NCBI GenBank assembly: GCA_000310025.1 | Contig: FN648471.1 | Span: forward strand, 1-64,000 | Length of the DNA: 64,000 bases | Source: Ectocarpus siliculosus | Lineage: Eukaryota > Sar > Phaeophyceae > Ectocarpales > Ectocarpaceae | Direction: 5' to 3' | In this document: positions 24,818 through 38,400 of the stretch, one piece after another | Numbering within the stretch: the stretch's first letter is position 1 | Layout: every line of letters starts with the position of its first letter | The notes under the pieces: model-generated | Database searches by the model: none | Told to the model about the DNA's origin: nothing | The model's input: the letters and a program-made list of their open reading frames with translations, nothing else | Position numbers and translations under genes: made by a program

Positions 24818-25652
24818 GGCGGTTTCAGGGACTAGAGAGGCCAAAGGCGATCGGCTGGTGTCATATGGCTGTGGCGGTAGAATCTTTAGGAAAGAGTTGA
24901 GGCACCGACATCTGCGATACGCGACCCGTGGTGGTGTGAAAGGCGGTGTTTTCCCTGTTGTACCGGTTAGATGTTGTCCTGTGGGTAGTGAACAAGGGAT
25001 TTCTATCGATCTCCATGGGGCTCATGGCATCCACCAAAGAAAGTGCGTTGTGTGGTTCTTGGCTCATGCGAAGCAGACCTTGAGTTTGTGACTCAGCGAT
25101 CGACAAGGACACGTGTACAGCACAGACGGAGATACGTTTCTGCTATGTATGAAGCGTACTGGGACATCGTCGCTCATGCGGCTTCTTGGGGGTGCACTGT
25201 CTATAACGGAGGACCCCCTCTTTTCCTGTGATGCCGAGTCAAGCCGATGACGTTGAGTTTGGCTTGGCACGCAACTATTCCAGGCTGGAGTACGAAATGG
25301 TCACCAGCGTTTACGACATCCCAGACCCCAACCCCAACATCAACCTGTAACTTCGTAAACAACACTTGGATGTGTATGATTCATTTGGCACCACCGTGCA
25401 CACCTGGAAAGCACGCCATCCGCGCTGTAGACTCTCAGCGAAAGTCTGTGACTCCTCGATCACACTCTTCTCCGCAGACAATATACCCATATGAGTTCTA
25501 CAACAAACACTTCCAACCACCTGCCGCGCCCAGTGCACTACGCGCAAACACCATTTTGAACGGCTAAATACATAACGTGTGTTGCAAATATTAACCGAGA
25601 GAGAACACCGCCAAGTGCGGTAAATGTCCGTGTACCTGAACGTGTAAGGTAT
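24818..25652. other. Convergent intergenic region
   Basis: About 830 bases between two stop codons facing each other (PUB-domain gene, plus; coiled-coil membrane gene, minus). It should contain both 3' UTRs. No exon is supported; short open frames occur on both strands. Confidence 0.45.
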
Positions 25653-27356
25653 TCATTCCTCATGCAAATTCCGTCGGTTTTTATCCTTGTTTCGAAGACC
25701 AGCCCAAAATAATGTTCCCTGATACCAACACCAGCCCAACACGACCCCGAGCACGCCGCAGACCACAACGCCTGCCGCCGCCACGTCGAACGAGAGCCAG
25801 CGATCCCCAAGGAAAAGCGGCCGCCCGATCCTCAGGGGCGCTATGATGGAGAGGCAAAGAGAGAGAAAAAGACAAGAAAAAGGTCACGCGCCCTGAAGGC
25901 ATGGCAAGGTTCAACCAACCGCACGGCATCACGTGAGGTTGCAGAGGCACAGCCATATTGCTAGCCAAGATCACTGCCAAAATATGCAGTCAGATGTCGA
26001 CTCACCACACTGATATTCGTTTGCAGGGGATTGTTCCGTACAAATGGTTGGACATCGACCGGGTTCTGTATGGTATTTGCTCTCGATGCGGTTGGTGTTG
26101 GCGGTAAAAGTACAAGCCCCCGTGCTTGCTGGCGTGTATGCACTAACTTGGCAGTGGCGGTGCGTAGCACCTAGGCGCTTGTACCAATGCTACAACAGTA
26201 GGGTTTGATCATCCTCTCCTCCTTCAGGGTTCTTTCTACATAGTACCTTTCATGAATTCCAGCTGCTATTCAACGACAGACTCCTAATCCACGAGATACG
26301 GTGCATTCCGGTACATTTGCCATACCGTCTGATAACGATGACATCACAGGACTGCCTCCCCACACCACGACAAAACAGTGTAATAGTACCTGGCGGCGTA
26401 TTCGAAGGTAGCTGCTCGACGTACAGCCGATCCCGAGCGATTTGCAGCGCGCGCACCTCTGCCTGGACTTCGTGTGTGTACTCGGCAAGGGACTCGAAGA
26501 TACCGTTCTGTTCTCTACCCAGTGCTTCGTACGCGCGCCGTAGCTTCTCCGCGTGCCGCTCGCGCCTGAGGTGGTCAAATCAATCTCGACACATCGGATT
26601 GATTCTTACGGGATTATACTCTAATAGGGAACCTTGTTCCAAGGTACTCGGGGTCAATACTGATCTTCGGGGCCTCCGGGGCCTGCTTGGGTGTGAGGTG
26701 GGAATGGTGGATATAGCGAGGGAGCGTCTTCTTGACTGTTGCCCATGTCTGTTACTTGACCACATATATATAGGAACTTTAGTCACTCCTCTTCTGTTCA
26801 AGACGCTCTTGGACGAGAGCCCGTGAACGTCATAACAAAGTACGATACCGAAACAAACCGTGCTGTTTTCTATATTTTGCAAGAAGATGGGCCTACAGAA
26901 CAGAATTAGCGTCAGTACACTGCCTTGTCCAACCTTCGGATGCATCGTCGGCAAACCCATTGCCATACTTCAGGCGATTATCACGCACCGAACGTCCTCC
27001 ACACATTGTTCGCCGTTCATCACCAGCTTTATGACCCCAGAGGCCAAGTCGAGACGCGAATTCCGCGTCGATTTGTCCCGCTCTTCGATTGCCTGTCGTT
27101 AAAAGGGCAGTTGGGCAATATGCAGTCGTTCCATTTAGCAGAACTTGGTCAGAACCCTCCCCACCCCTAGTCTACGTACCAGGATTCTCTCCTGCTTGAA
27201 AAAATCAAAATACATGTATCTTCCAGCATCAGGAATGGTTTCTCCTACAACAGTACCATAAGGTTGCGAGTCATCGCACTGTCCTCCCCGGCCTGCCCCC
27301 CCCGTCCCTGGGGTAGGCCGAGGTTCCGCAAGTGGATCTAGACCTCGAAAGACCAT
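25653..27356 (-). CDS. Coiled-coil single-pass membrane protein, unknown
   Basis: Not recognised. Four exons in minus order: 27356-27180, 27092-26989, 26565-26390, 25840-25653; GT-AG junctions with matching phases (0, 2, 1) give 214 residues. Residues 1-60 are Gly/Pro-rich, then DAGRYMYFDFFKQERIL. Residues ~60-150 are charged and helical (AIEERDKSTRNSRLDL, EKLRRAYEALGREQNGIFES, EVQAEVRALQIARDRLYVEQ), a probable coiled coil. Residues ~165-190 form one hydrophobic span (VAAAGVVVCGVLGVVLGWCW), followed by a short basic tail ending NKDKNRRNLHEE. The layout (helical domain, one membrane span, short tail) recalls p24/GOLD or SNARE-like proteins, but no signature of either is present. The ATG at 27356 is the only upstream ATG before the LINE; a true start may have been displaced by that insertion. 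Confidence 0.6.
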
Positions 27357-27399
27357 CCAGCAAAGACGGATATACGGTCCCTAGCACTGTTGAGAGGGA

Positions 27400-30300
27400 G
27401 ATCCTGAGTTTGGTGGTTGGGAGTTACTGCTGTCGTGAGATCGGGGTAGCTCGTGAACCGCCAGCTTTGGTAGCTGCAAAATGAGGCTGGATCCTAACGC
27501 CCCGGCTTGGACACCGGGGTTATGCAGCAGCAGAGAGCACGGTGAGGGTGGCGGAGTGACCGCACGCCGTGGGGGTATGCCCCAGAGAGAGGAAAGGAGA
27601 GAGTCCAGAGATGGAAGGCCACACCGCTCCGGGACAAGAAGACAACTCTATGGGAAACAAGGCAAGAACCGGGGTAACTATTACGTTAGCCCGAGTGTTC
27701 GCAAAAAAAAAGCAAAAAAACAAAAAAAGAGGGGGAGATGGAGGAGAAGGAGGGGTCGGGCGGCGCGTAGGCTAGCTAAGAGAGCAGCGCGCGCCGCGCG
27801 AAAGAGACAGCAGGGTCAACTTCTTAGGGTAGCAACCTGGAATGTGCGGACTTTGGCTGTAAACGGGGCCAATGGATACGGGCGAGCCTGCAGCATTCTA
27901 CACGAGGCAGCGAGACAAAACGTATCGGTGGTAGGAATGCAGGAGACACGGAGGGCAGGTCGAACGGAATGTGCAGCAGCGGGTTTCCGGGTGTTCTGCT
28001 GTGGCACGGAGACTGGTGGAGTCCATGGTGTGAGGATAGCCGTCAAAGAGTCACTGTGCAAGACATCCACGTTCACTACGGAGTTTATCGACGAACGCCT
28101 GATGGCCATGAGGTTTCTGTTGGCAGGCCACCGTGGAGCGTTCAACTTCGTAGCCGCGTATGCTCCAACCGAACCTTCAACCGCCGACAGCAAGCGCGTG
28201 TTCTGGGGAAAACTTGACAGTCTCGTGCGGAGGATCCCTTCCAAAGATTGTGTGTATGTCGTATTGGACGCCAACGCGCGGACGGGAGATAGGTTGGACG
28301 GAGGGGACGGAAGGGTAATAGGAATGTACGGGCGTGATGAGCTCAACGACAATGGCATGCTACTGTTGAATTTCGCAACGGAAAACAGGCTAGCTCTCAC
28401 GAACACGTTCTTCGAGACACGCAAGGGCGGAATATGGCACACATACAACGGTGTGTCGGGAAACGATTGCAAGCGCCTTGACTACATCCTGACAAGGCAG
28501 GCACATCACGGCCGAGTGTCTAACGTGGTTGTCACCCCCCAGCCGGTTCGTCCAGTCAAAGCAGACTCAGACCACAACATGGTAGTAGCCACCGTCAACC
28601 TCGGTGGCAGGCTTGCCCACAACCGTGCAGTCCGGACTAAACCGAAACAGCAGCAATTCAACCGACGGAAATTGCAGTTCGAAGCAGCACGAGGTGCGGT
28701 GACTAATCGGTTCCTCCTCAACCTCGACACACGACTGGACGAACGAATAACCACCGCCGCGGAGATTGGCGACCGACTTTACCAAGGCTCTCCTCGAAGC
28801 AGCGCGGACGACCCTAGGGGAGGAACCGCGGAGACGCCGCACGCAGGGGTGGTGTGAGACCCCAGAGACGAGAGCAGTGCTGGAGGAGGCCCTTACCACA
28901 CGGCGGGAAGCGCGCCGGGCGATGAGGGGCAACTGGAACTCAGCAACGTGGAGAACTCTCAAAGCAGCGTGTAAGGGAGTGGCTACAGCAGTCGAAACGG
29001 GCATTTATGCCCATCTGGACGGATATGTGACTGAACTCGAAGCAATCTACAAAGATCGCGACATGAGAGGACTGTACCAACACCTCAAGAGATGAGTGGG
29101 CCTCAGCGGGAGACAAGCGGGGGGACAGCAGTTCGTCGCGGATGAGAACGGCGTGTTGCTCCGGAACAGGGACGACATCCTCCAACGGTGGGCGAGATTC
29201 TTCAGCACCCTACTCAACACCAAATCCCCCACCCTGAACCCAGACATCATCGAACGAGTGACGCAGCGGCCAGCGACACGTGACAGTCAACGGTTGGGAG
29301 AGGTGCCAGACCTCGAGGAGGTGGCACGGGCAGCGAAAGGCCTCAAGAACTGGAAGGCACCCGGCCATGACTCCCTCCCTGCCGAATTGCTCAAGATCGA
29401 TGACGACGAACGCGTTGTCCTGAGACACCTCCATACCATCCTCGTCAAGGTGTGGAACGGAGGAGATATCCCCCAAGAGCGGAAGGACGCAACCATCAAG
29501 GTGCTGTACAAGAAGGGTGACCGGTCCAACTGTAACAACTACAGGGGGATTTCGCTACTATATCACGTAGGCAAGGTTCCCATCAAGATCACCACCAACC
29601 GTCTAAGCGCCTTCTGCGAAGCCAACAACATCCTCCCGGAGGAACAGTGCGGATTTCGACCCGGGCGATCCACCGTCGACATGCTGTTTGTCGTGCGTCG
29701 CCTCCAGGAGCTGGGGCGGAGAAAGAAAATACCGCTCTACATGTGCTTCGTCGACTTGAAGAAGGTGTATGATTCGGTGGACCGAGAGATGCTATGGAAG
29801 GTGCTGGCCAGGGCCGGGATTCCCGCGAAGCTAATCAAAGTCATCCGCCAATTCCACGATGGAATGCGGGCCCGGGTGCGCATGGACGACGGAGAACTAT
29901 CGGACTGGTTCTTCGTCACACAGGGCGTGCGACAAGGATGTGTGCTATCCCCACTGCTGTTCAACATCTTCTTCGCCGAGGTCCTCGAGGTCGTCGTTAT
30001 CCGATTCAGCGAGGATGATGTTGTTCTGCGGAACCTGGTGTGCTTGGAGGAGGGGAAGACAGAAGCGGGGGGGAGGGAGGAGACACCCCTTGACCGAGTA
30101 CGGAGGGCAGTATGGGGGATGCTGTATGCCGATGATGCCGGCGTCGTATCGAGGTCTGCAGAAGGACTGGCGAGAATGATGACCATCATCGTTGAGGTGT
30201 TCGGAGAGTTCGGGCTAACGGTGTCGGAGAAGAAGACGGAGACGCTCCTGATGCGCGCGAAGGACAAGCCGACTGCAACATCACAGCCCCCCCCGCCTCC

Positions 30301-30950
30301 TCCACCACTGACTATCGAAGCCGCGGGACAGAAATACGCCCAGACGACCGAGTTCCGGTACCTCGGTGGCCTCGTCAACGAACATGGCGACCTCACCCGG
30401 GAGATCAGCTACAGGAGCAGAGGAGCGTGGGCGTGCCTCAGGCGATATGGCCAGGAGCTCTTCGACAGACCGAAAGCGCCATTCCGACTCAAGATCCGCC
30501 TCCTCCAGGCGGAGGCGATGGAGGCACTGCTGTACGGCTGCATGACATGGTCACCACTCAGCGGCCACTATCAGACGCTGCGGTCGACACACCACCGACT
30601 GCTCCTTCGAGTTATCGGGTACAAGCGCAAGAAAGACACCTACCGGCAGCTCTCGTACGCCCAGACGCTGAAGAGGGTCGAATGCCAGAGCGTTGAAGCC
30701 ACGATCCGACAACGACGCCTACTGTTCGCGGGAGCAATGGCAAGGCAGCCGGACGGGCGACTCCCGAAACGACTGATGCTCGGCGAGCTGGCGGGGGGGG
30801 AGAAGCCACGTAGGGGGGGACAGGAACAGAACTGGCCGAAGTGTGTGCTCGACGACCTGAAGGCATTCGGGGCCGACCACTGATCTACGAAAACCGACCC
30901 AAGTTGTCTCGGAATTCCCGTACCGAAAGACACAGAACCGAAGTTAAGGT
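27400..30950 (+). mobile_element. RTE/BovB-like LINE, nearly intact
   Basis: Apurinic-type endonuclease coding occupies 27481-28857: RVATWNVRTL, MQETRR, AYAPTEPSTADSKRVFWGKL, LDANARTGDRL, NDCKRLDYILT, ADSDHNMV. Reverse transcriptase follows at 28766-30883: motif [15 protein letters not shown], motif [19 protein letters not shown], motif [11 protein letters not shown], and a thumb/C-terminal part ending [13 protein letters not shown]. The endonuclease-RT arrangement and the linker with a [12 protein letters not shown] block are those of the RTE/BovB ('craniofacial development protein 2-like') clade. Coding is interrupted by one frame change near 28.8 kb and one in-frame TGA at 29093-29095; otherwise the ORFs are long, so the copy is young. 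The 5' end lies between 27357 and 27481 and the 3' end was not found. Confidence 0.9.
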
Positions 30951-31444
30951 GGACGGAAGCCGCGAAGGTGGAGGGGGGAGTACCCTGGCATGCGGCGGTG
31001 CTGCAGGGAGCTGAGAGGTTCATGACCTCCTGGCACGAGAAGGAAGAAGAGGCCAGCCGACAACGAGCGCGCAAACGAAACCACAAGCCAACAACCAATG
31101 GGGCGGGAGGGGGGCAGGAGACGGACGAGACGGCGAGGGAAGAAAGCAAACGAGAAGAGACGGACCGAGTGGCACGACACGTGCCGGATTGAATTTCTTT
31201 TCGCCAATTCCCCCCCCCCCAACGCTGCACCATTGCACCAACCCCCCAGTAGTAGTGATTTCGTACCATTACAATGTATCGCTGGTTGGTGGCCATGTTT
31301 GCGTGTTTGCTTGTTCGTTAGTGGTCTCTCCACCGTGTGCCTTGTTCTGCCTCATACTTCCTGTTATTTTCGGCCTGGTCCCTCTTTGTCCTCGCCCTTT
31401 TTCATTTTATTTTCATTTATTTTCTCTTCTTACGGTTTCCATTT

Positions 31445-31475
<31 letters not shown>

Positions 31476-32485
31476 TTTTTTTTCTCTCTTTTTTCTTTCT
31501 TTTTCTGTGCCAGATGGCCTTGCCTCTGCTTGCGTTGTGAAGTACCAAGATTGAACCAAGGGGGTGTACCTCTTTCTCTCCGGCCTATGATAGATAGTGA
31601 CTGCTAGTCTCAGTTGATACCTCGCATAGCGCGAAGAGGGAGTGGAGGATCCCAGAATATCTGTCGTTGATTTCTATTGACTTGCGGACCCCTCGGGGCC
31701 AGTTTATTTGAGTGTACCTTTTTAGGGTAAGTTAACCTGTGACCACGGGAATCGACCGCGTCGAGTGTTGGATCAGTACGGACATACGAAGGTACTGGGT
31801 AGAGAGAGATCGGAACGGTTTTTAATGTGAAGACAACAACAACAACAACTGTCCGGAGTCATCGCACAAGGAGGGGTTCGCGAAGGCGAAAATGATATGT
31901 ACACGCAACCTTGCGGTACATCCATAGTCTGACACATTCTACACCATTAGGAAGGTGAGTGGGTCGACGCGGGGGGGTGTCGGGTAGTAGTGTACCCGGT
32001 GCAGAGGTGGAGTATGGTATAAATCCGCGCCGCGACTACCAAAATACCAGTATGTACTTGTACTGGTTGTAGTGCTGTGTAGTCCAAATCGATTTGTTGT
32101 GTTTGAAGTTGAGGGTTCCGCCTCTTGGGGAACTGCTGTGTGTACCAAGCTTGTCCTCTGCGTACCTGAAGTGGCGACTCGGGAGCAAGAAGACCTCGGC
32201 ACCACCTTAAGATCACAAACCCGCGTGTTAGCTTGCCGCAGCGCGAGTCAGACTGGCCAGTAGTGAAAGAGCCAGCACGATATAGCCAGTAGGAGGCGCG
32301 AGGTGCGAGGTGTGAGGTGAAGTGCAGGCTGGGTATTTGTCGTATTATCCCGCATAGAACTGGTTCTCTATATCGCGAAACGAAACTGGTTGTTCCATCA
32401 AATCTATGCGATGTACACATCTACACATACTCTGTGCTCTGTGCTTGCGCACAACCGCACGCACAACCCTGAAGCTTCTCGCCCG
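30951..32485. other. LINE 3' flank and upstream of the ARM gene
   Basis: About 1.5 kb. It holds an A/G-rich stretch to 31190, a pyrimidine-rich stretch at 31370-31510, an (AAC)5 tract at 31833-31850 that could be the tail of the LINE, and the promoter/5' UTR of the armadillo-repeat gene. No exon is supported. Confidence 0.4.
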
Positions 32486-35400
32486 ATGCCTACCAAACTC
32501 AAGGTTCCTGTGGATGATGAAACGGAGGAAGTTGTTCTCCCCATGGATGGCTTCTCGGTGCGTGCTAGAGCGGCGGTAGAGTTAGCCCAACAAAGCGAGA
32601 ACGCCTTGTCCTTCCTCGACCGAAGAACGGGAAACTCTACCGACCTGCAGGCCCTACGAGGAACGGCGTGGCCCCGAGATGAAGCCAAGAGGGGTTCCAT
32701 CTGCCAGATAGTTGTTCGCGATACCGGGTTTAGGCGTGGGGTAATACTTTGGCGCTCGGTGGGGCTACTTGTGGGTGGTATAGGCGACAACAAGGGAGGT
32801 GAGCGAGCGATCGTTGATTTTTTTTGGCGGACATACACCTCCGTCCATGAGGAGAGCTGTGCCCGCCGACGATTGGTACGAGCCTTCGTTGTTACAATTC
32901 CGTGTGCTGAGAGGTCAGCTGGCCCTTACGGTGGCGCCGAAAAATGATGTGAGAAGCAATTAATGGTGCATCAGGTGTGCGGATGCCTAATCTGTCCTCT
33001 GATGCATGTACACCGCAAAAAAGCTGCATGTACATATGCTGTATGAGCAGAAACACAGCCGCCGTGCTGTGAATGACGTCTGATTAACTGTTGTATGTAG
33101 ACTCGCAGACCTTTGCAGCCTATCATTCACCTCCGCACCCCGGCTCTAGCGAAGGGTCTGAGCGTACCAACGCACACGTCGCTATTGCCTAAATTCCTCT
33201 ACGGGCGTAACATTCAGTTTGGGACTCCCAAAGCCGGATGGGTCGTTTTCGAATTTCCAGCCCTAATGCTTCGATTATCTTGGATTTAGACCGCCTTTTA
33301 ATAGTGCAATCAATGGTTGCAATGCCTTCTTTGCCACCCTTTCTGCAGATTTATACGTGGTTTCGACACGGGCGGCTTTCTCAGACGCCTTTGCGGCGCA
33401 ATACGCCACGTGCTTGTTCTACAAGGCTAACGGTACAGCGGTAAGGATGGATGCGTTCTGCTTAGAGGTTTTATTACAACGGAGGCCTCCTCAGAACATA
33501 CGGAGCGGATGAACGTCCTTGCACGCAACAGCGACAGTCGCAACACACCTTGTCTCCCCTCTTTTCCAACCACCCACATCCACAGTGCATTCCTAATCCC
33601 TACCTGTTGAGACTGTAAGCAAACAAATGGGTTTGTAGCACCGTGACTTCTGTTTCGCACAATATCATGTTGCTGTCGTACATGTATCCGCCATCCGTCT
33701 TTTCATCCAAATGTGTCTCACTGTGATACTCCCGCAACCACTCTCCCTCCCGCTGTCTTTCTGTGTCACTCTCTCTCTCTACTCTCTATCTCTACATCTT
33801 CTCTTTTTCTCTCTGTCTGTCTCTCTGTCTCTCGGTCTTTCATTGTGTCTATTCTCTCATGCCATGCGCCAACCAATCTCCTTCGGGGGCGGCATGTTGC
33901 ATATAGCTCGTGTGGGAGTGCCGTACCGACGCGGCAAGTTTTTTTTTCCCTCCGGTTGACTTCAACCCCAGCCCGGCGCCGGCTATGTTGAGCTGCGCCA
34001 TCCTCGACACAGTAGTGGCCGGAATGTCCCGGTTACGCCCGGGCTTTCCTTCCACGTCGGCCGTCGGGAACAAGGGAGTTGGTGGCGGAAACGATGTGTC
34101 AGCCTCGGAAGCGTCACCAGTAGCCGATAGCAACATCGGATCCATAGCACAGGAAAAGAGGGGCAGGGTACGCGGGAATACCCCCAAGAAAAACGGCGAC
34201 ATGGGCGGAAAGCAGCCTCCCCGAGACGGGTGGACCGGGTATGAAGCTCAGGCTGCAGCCAAGACGTCGGCGGAAACGGGCGCCGAGAGACGCGACCTCG
34301 GAGGTCATGACCGTGGTAGTTTTCATGACAACAACAGCGTCACCACCACCAACAGCATCGGCAATACCACCCACACCACCCACACTAGCACCAATGCCTC
34401 CAACAAGAATGAGAAGGCGGGCCCCACCGGAGAGAACCTCTTGCGACCATACGTCATCGACTTGAAAGCAGAGGTAGAATATCTTGGCTTGCAGGGGGTT
34501 GAAACACTCGTAGTATGACCAGAAAAGGTTTCCGCTTCAAGGACGCGTGTTTATAATGTGCAATACTTCATCAGACCCTACACAAAGATCTTGTTCCCTG
34601 CTTCTCTTGCACTACCACGCTCTGGCCCAAACGACGCGTCTCCCCCAACTGACAAATCGCATATCGCCTCCCATCCCCCTGTTGTCTCTCTTGGGGTAAC
34701 ATACGCTGGTGCATTTCTTTCTCAAACACGTGCCGCGCAGATCAGTCACGCGCATCCGCAGATCCTACGCCTTGGCGAGACCATCCACTTGTTCCAGCCG
34801 CCTGACGCTCCTGGGGGCTCCTGGGAGGAGATGGAGGCCGTTGCGTGGCTCATAGAACAAAACCCGGATGGCCAGGTAAATACATTTAGATGCAATTGGT
34901 CATTTGCAGCAAGGCGCGGACAACGATCGGGTGGGAGTAGAGGCGGTATTGTCGATTGCTCTCGGGTAGTTGCGTCGCAGTGTCGTCTCGGCTCCTCAGC
35001 GGAGATGGGACACTTTTCAGGGTTGAAGCCGGAGGCAGAGGCGGGGGGGGCACGGAGGTTCGAAGTTGCTCAAGAGAAGGGGAAGCCACAAAGTAGTTTC
35101 ACGTTGAACCCCTTTACTGCCGTGGTACGCTGTCGCTATTGCATGATGGATCTTCAATATCATAGTATACTCATGCGGTGTCGCTCTTCCATCTGAGAAA
35201 GCCCGCGTGGCTAACGGACGGGTGGAACGACGTCCGCGAGCTGTTGAACAGGCGCAAACTGCAGCGCGCGCGAAGAATAGCGAACGAGGTTTTGCAGGAG
35301 GGCACTGCGTGTTTGCAAAACACAGCGTTGCATTGCCCCGGAATTCAGCCATGCCTGATGGGGCCCTCACACAAGCAAAATTGACTACTGTAAGTATATG

Positions 35401-38400
35401 GCCACAAAACGTGGTTGGGTGAACAGCCTGCATGCCCCCAACCCACCGTGTGTTTAGCCTTCCTCATTCTGTTCTTGTTTAAGCTACGTGATGTTGCACT
35501 CACTCACCGCACGATGAAAACGAAGGTGTCCGTCAAGTATCGCGTCGACCCACGGGGAGACCGTGACATGGTGGAGGGCTGCCCCCTGTTGAAAAAGATC
35601 GGAGGACGAAAGTACGTCCCCGTCGGCCTACACCTCGGGCGGTACTCCGGTAGGTTCTGTTATTGTTGGCAAACTCTTGGAGAGGTTCGGCGGTACAATC
35701 CCGCGTTACCCTTGCGCCCGCCCAAACGTGTTGCCCCCCCCCCGTCTCCTGCCTGCCCCTCCCCCCCGGCATTCACAACGCCGTTCTTCCGTTTGAGCTC
35801 AACTATTGAACGGGCTCCGAGTCAGACGGCTCGATGTAGACGTGGATCAGTCGCATTGCTGTCTCTACTCGGTTTGCTGGGCCTGGAATTAGCAATAAAT
35901 GCATTTTTCCTGGTTAAAGTCCACGAAGGGCCTGTTGTTTCGGCCTGAGGATTACGTACACGAAGTGCTTAATAATCTAACAAGCAACGCCGGCGCCACG
36001 GTGTGCGTCGGGGCGCCCCTCTCCGAGAAGGCTGGTCTCACACTCGCTCCTGCCTACTGTGTGAAAGACAAGTCAAAGGCAACCGCGAAACGTTGGTAGT
36101 ACCAACCTCATGCAGACGAGTTGCACACCTCCGACGATACTGTCCCTGCCGGTTAGTAGAGAAACCAAGAGTCACCCCACCGATGCTTGATCCTCACTTG
36201 CGTATCGGCCGGCGGTGGTGGGTGACGACGACTGCGGCGGCGGCGGCGGCGGCGGGGGTTGGCGCCAGAGAAGGAATGGACGCACCATGGGCTTCTCCTG
36301 CTTTCGGGCATGCATCAGATGGGGGAGTGGCTAGCGCACGAGAGAGTCAAGAAGGAGCGAACTGCTGAGGCTCGCATCGGCGGAGTGAAGGTGTAGGTTG
36401 GGGTTTACGTGCGATCGACATCGAGTATGCAAAAATTTCGTGCCCGTAGTCCATGGCTATCACCACATCACCACGCTCTTTCTTGCTACCCCCCACGCCT
36501 CGCCGTCAACCGGCCGTAGCCCTCCGGCTGTCGTCCCATCATGCCCCCCCGGTAACACCCGCAAGACGTCATACCGCAAGCTGATGCAAGAGAGGACGAA
36601 GGCTCACCTTTCAGACGTGGTGGCGGAAGCTACTGTCCGCAGTAAACCCCACGCCAACAGTGGCGACGGGGGCGGGGCATCCTCGTCCAAACTGGTCAAA
36701 CTCAGCCCAGAAGGTAGCAATTGTGTTCTTAACGTGGGGGCGGCTAGGTACTCGGGGTCGGGTATCTTGGTTGAGCGGCGGGGGGCGGTAATAAGGGCAT
36801 CGGTCGTTTAAGCTATTGTTGGGGAAACAGCCGTCTCTCGATCTTTTGCTGGTTTGGAGCGGGTTTGAAAGCAGCGTGCGGGCGCGCGTAGACGCCATGC
36901 TCGTTGTGAGAAGTGAGAAGGGCTGTGTCCTGCCCAGCTCTATGGCGAAGGGAATCGCTTGTTTCGTTATCACGTAGTCGACGATTCGTTTGTCTTCAAT
37001 TTGGTGGCGAAGAGACTTATTCTTTCGGCTCAAAAGCTTATCCATGCAGCTGTACTACGTTGCGGTGAAAGAAAGCGGCAAAGCACGTTTGGGACACGCG
37101 CGGATTGGAGCGAGTGGCCCCTTTCGTTGAGCACCGGAGGGGCTTCGGCGCGACAAACACACGGTGCCCTGTCCTTCCCAGACCCCTAGCCCTTCGCTCC
37201 CCGTATTCCAAGAAGTCTCACAGGACGGTGCTTCAAGCACCCCCTCACCTCTTACTTCACCAAGAACTCGCACACAGATAGTGCAATGATGGCAATTGGA
37301 AATATTTTCGCCCCGCCCATATGTATCCCCTAGAAAAAAATGCTCTTTGTTCCGCCATTCCCTTTTTTCTCGGGCGGACCGTTCCATGAAAACAACAAAT
37401 AAATGTTCCATCATGACACAACTAACGAAAAACGAACAACGAAAAACGAAACCAACAAACGGTTTTCGACGAACAGAAGGAGAGGCTCTCGCTGAAGCCT
37501 GTGAAGGCCGAGGCGTGCAGGCGGTGCTGGCCATCGTCACATCTTCGGGAGAGGTGGAGGTCGTGCGCCGCCCGGGACTCAAGGCGCTGGCGAGGCTGGC
37601 CTCCGACAACCGCCAGACGCTGCTAGAGATAGGTAGGTAGGGTGCGTTATGGACACAGGAGAGAGTGTGGCGTGGCACAGGCAGGGGAGACGCCTCTGAC
37701 GAGGACAGGCAGACGTGGTGGGCGGGGTGTTAGCCTAGAGGGGGTAGCGCGGGGCCCCGTTGGTCTGGGACGGGTCGTAGTGTCACCGACTGTCTCCGTG
37801 TCAACCCTACCCCCGCCCTTGGGAAGCAAAACAGACCTCTTGCGTGACTATTACGTGTATATCTAGGCGAAGCAGCTCTAGATGAAGCCGAAGCATAGAC
37901 ACGCCGGGCGACGACTCAACGTTCACCAAGGCCGCCGTGTTAGGTCTGGGACCCAGCCGGCGCAGAAGCTTGCACGCGAGGGTGTCAGTTTCAGGTAGAC
38001 CCCACTCCTTCACACCCTCGCCTTGCTTGGCCTCTCTCTCCGCCGTTTCCGGGGACGAAAAGGCCGCGCGGGAGGGATCGAGGCTTCGATATCCATGCTC
38101 CGAGAACTCGGTCGGTGCCGAGACGTGCAGGAGAACGCCTGCTGGCTCTTGGCGCTCCTGTCGCAGGTGGCCGAGTTCAGCCGAATGTAAGCGAGCGAAC
38201 CCCTATCCCCAGCAGCAGATATATGTTGCTTGTTGTCGTTGTTCGTTGTCCTTGCTTTGAAATTCTAGCTAAATAGAAGATTAGTGCTACCGCCACGCTG
38301 AAATTGAAACACCACCTCCTCGGGAAAACAAGCACGGACCAACAGGCGTTTTTTGTTTTTTTGCTCCCCGACTCCCCGCCGCAAGTACCCGCCCAATGTC

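Noticed and set aside
25900-25990. An additional exon (SNMAVPLQPHVMPCGWLNLA) in the coiled-coil membrane gene
   Set aside because: The flanking exons already join in phase without it, and its own junctions do not fit.
31833-31850. (AAC)5 tract as the definite tail of the 27.5-kb LINE
   Set aside because: A similar tract occurs near 50145 without a LINE, and 950 bases of unidentified sequence lie between it and the ORF end; left as a possibility only.
36796-36930. An extra exon between ARM-gene exons
   Set aside because: The frame required by the upstream donor meets a stop, and the flanking exons join in phase without it.
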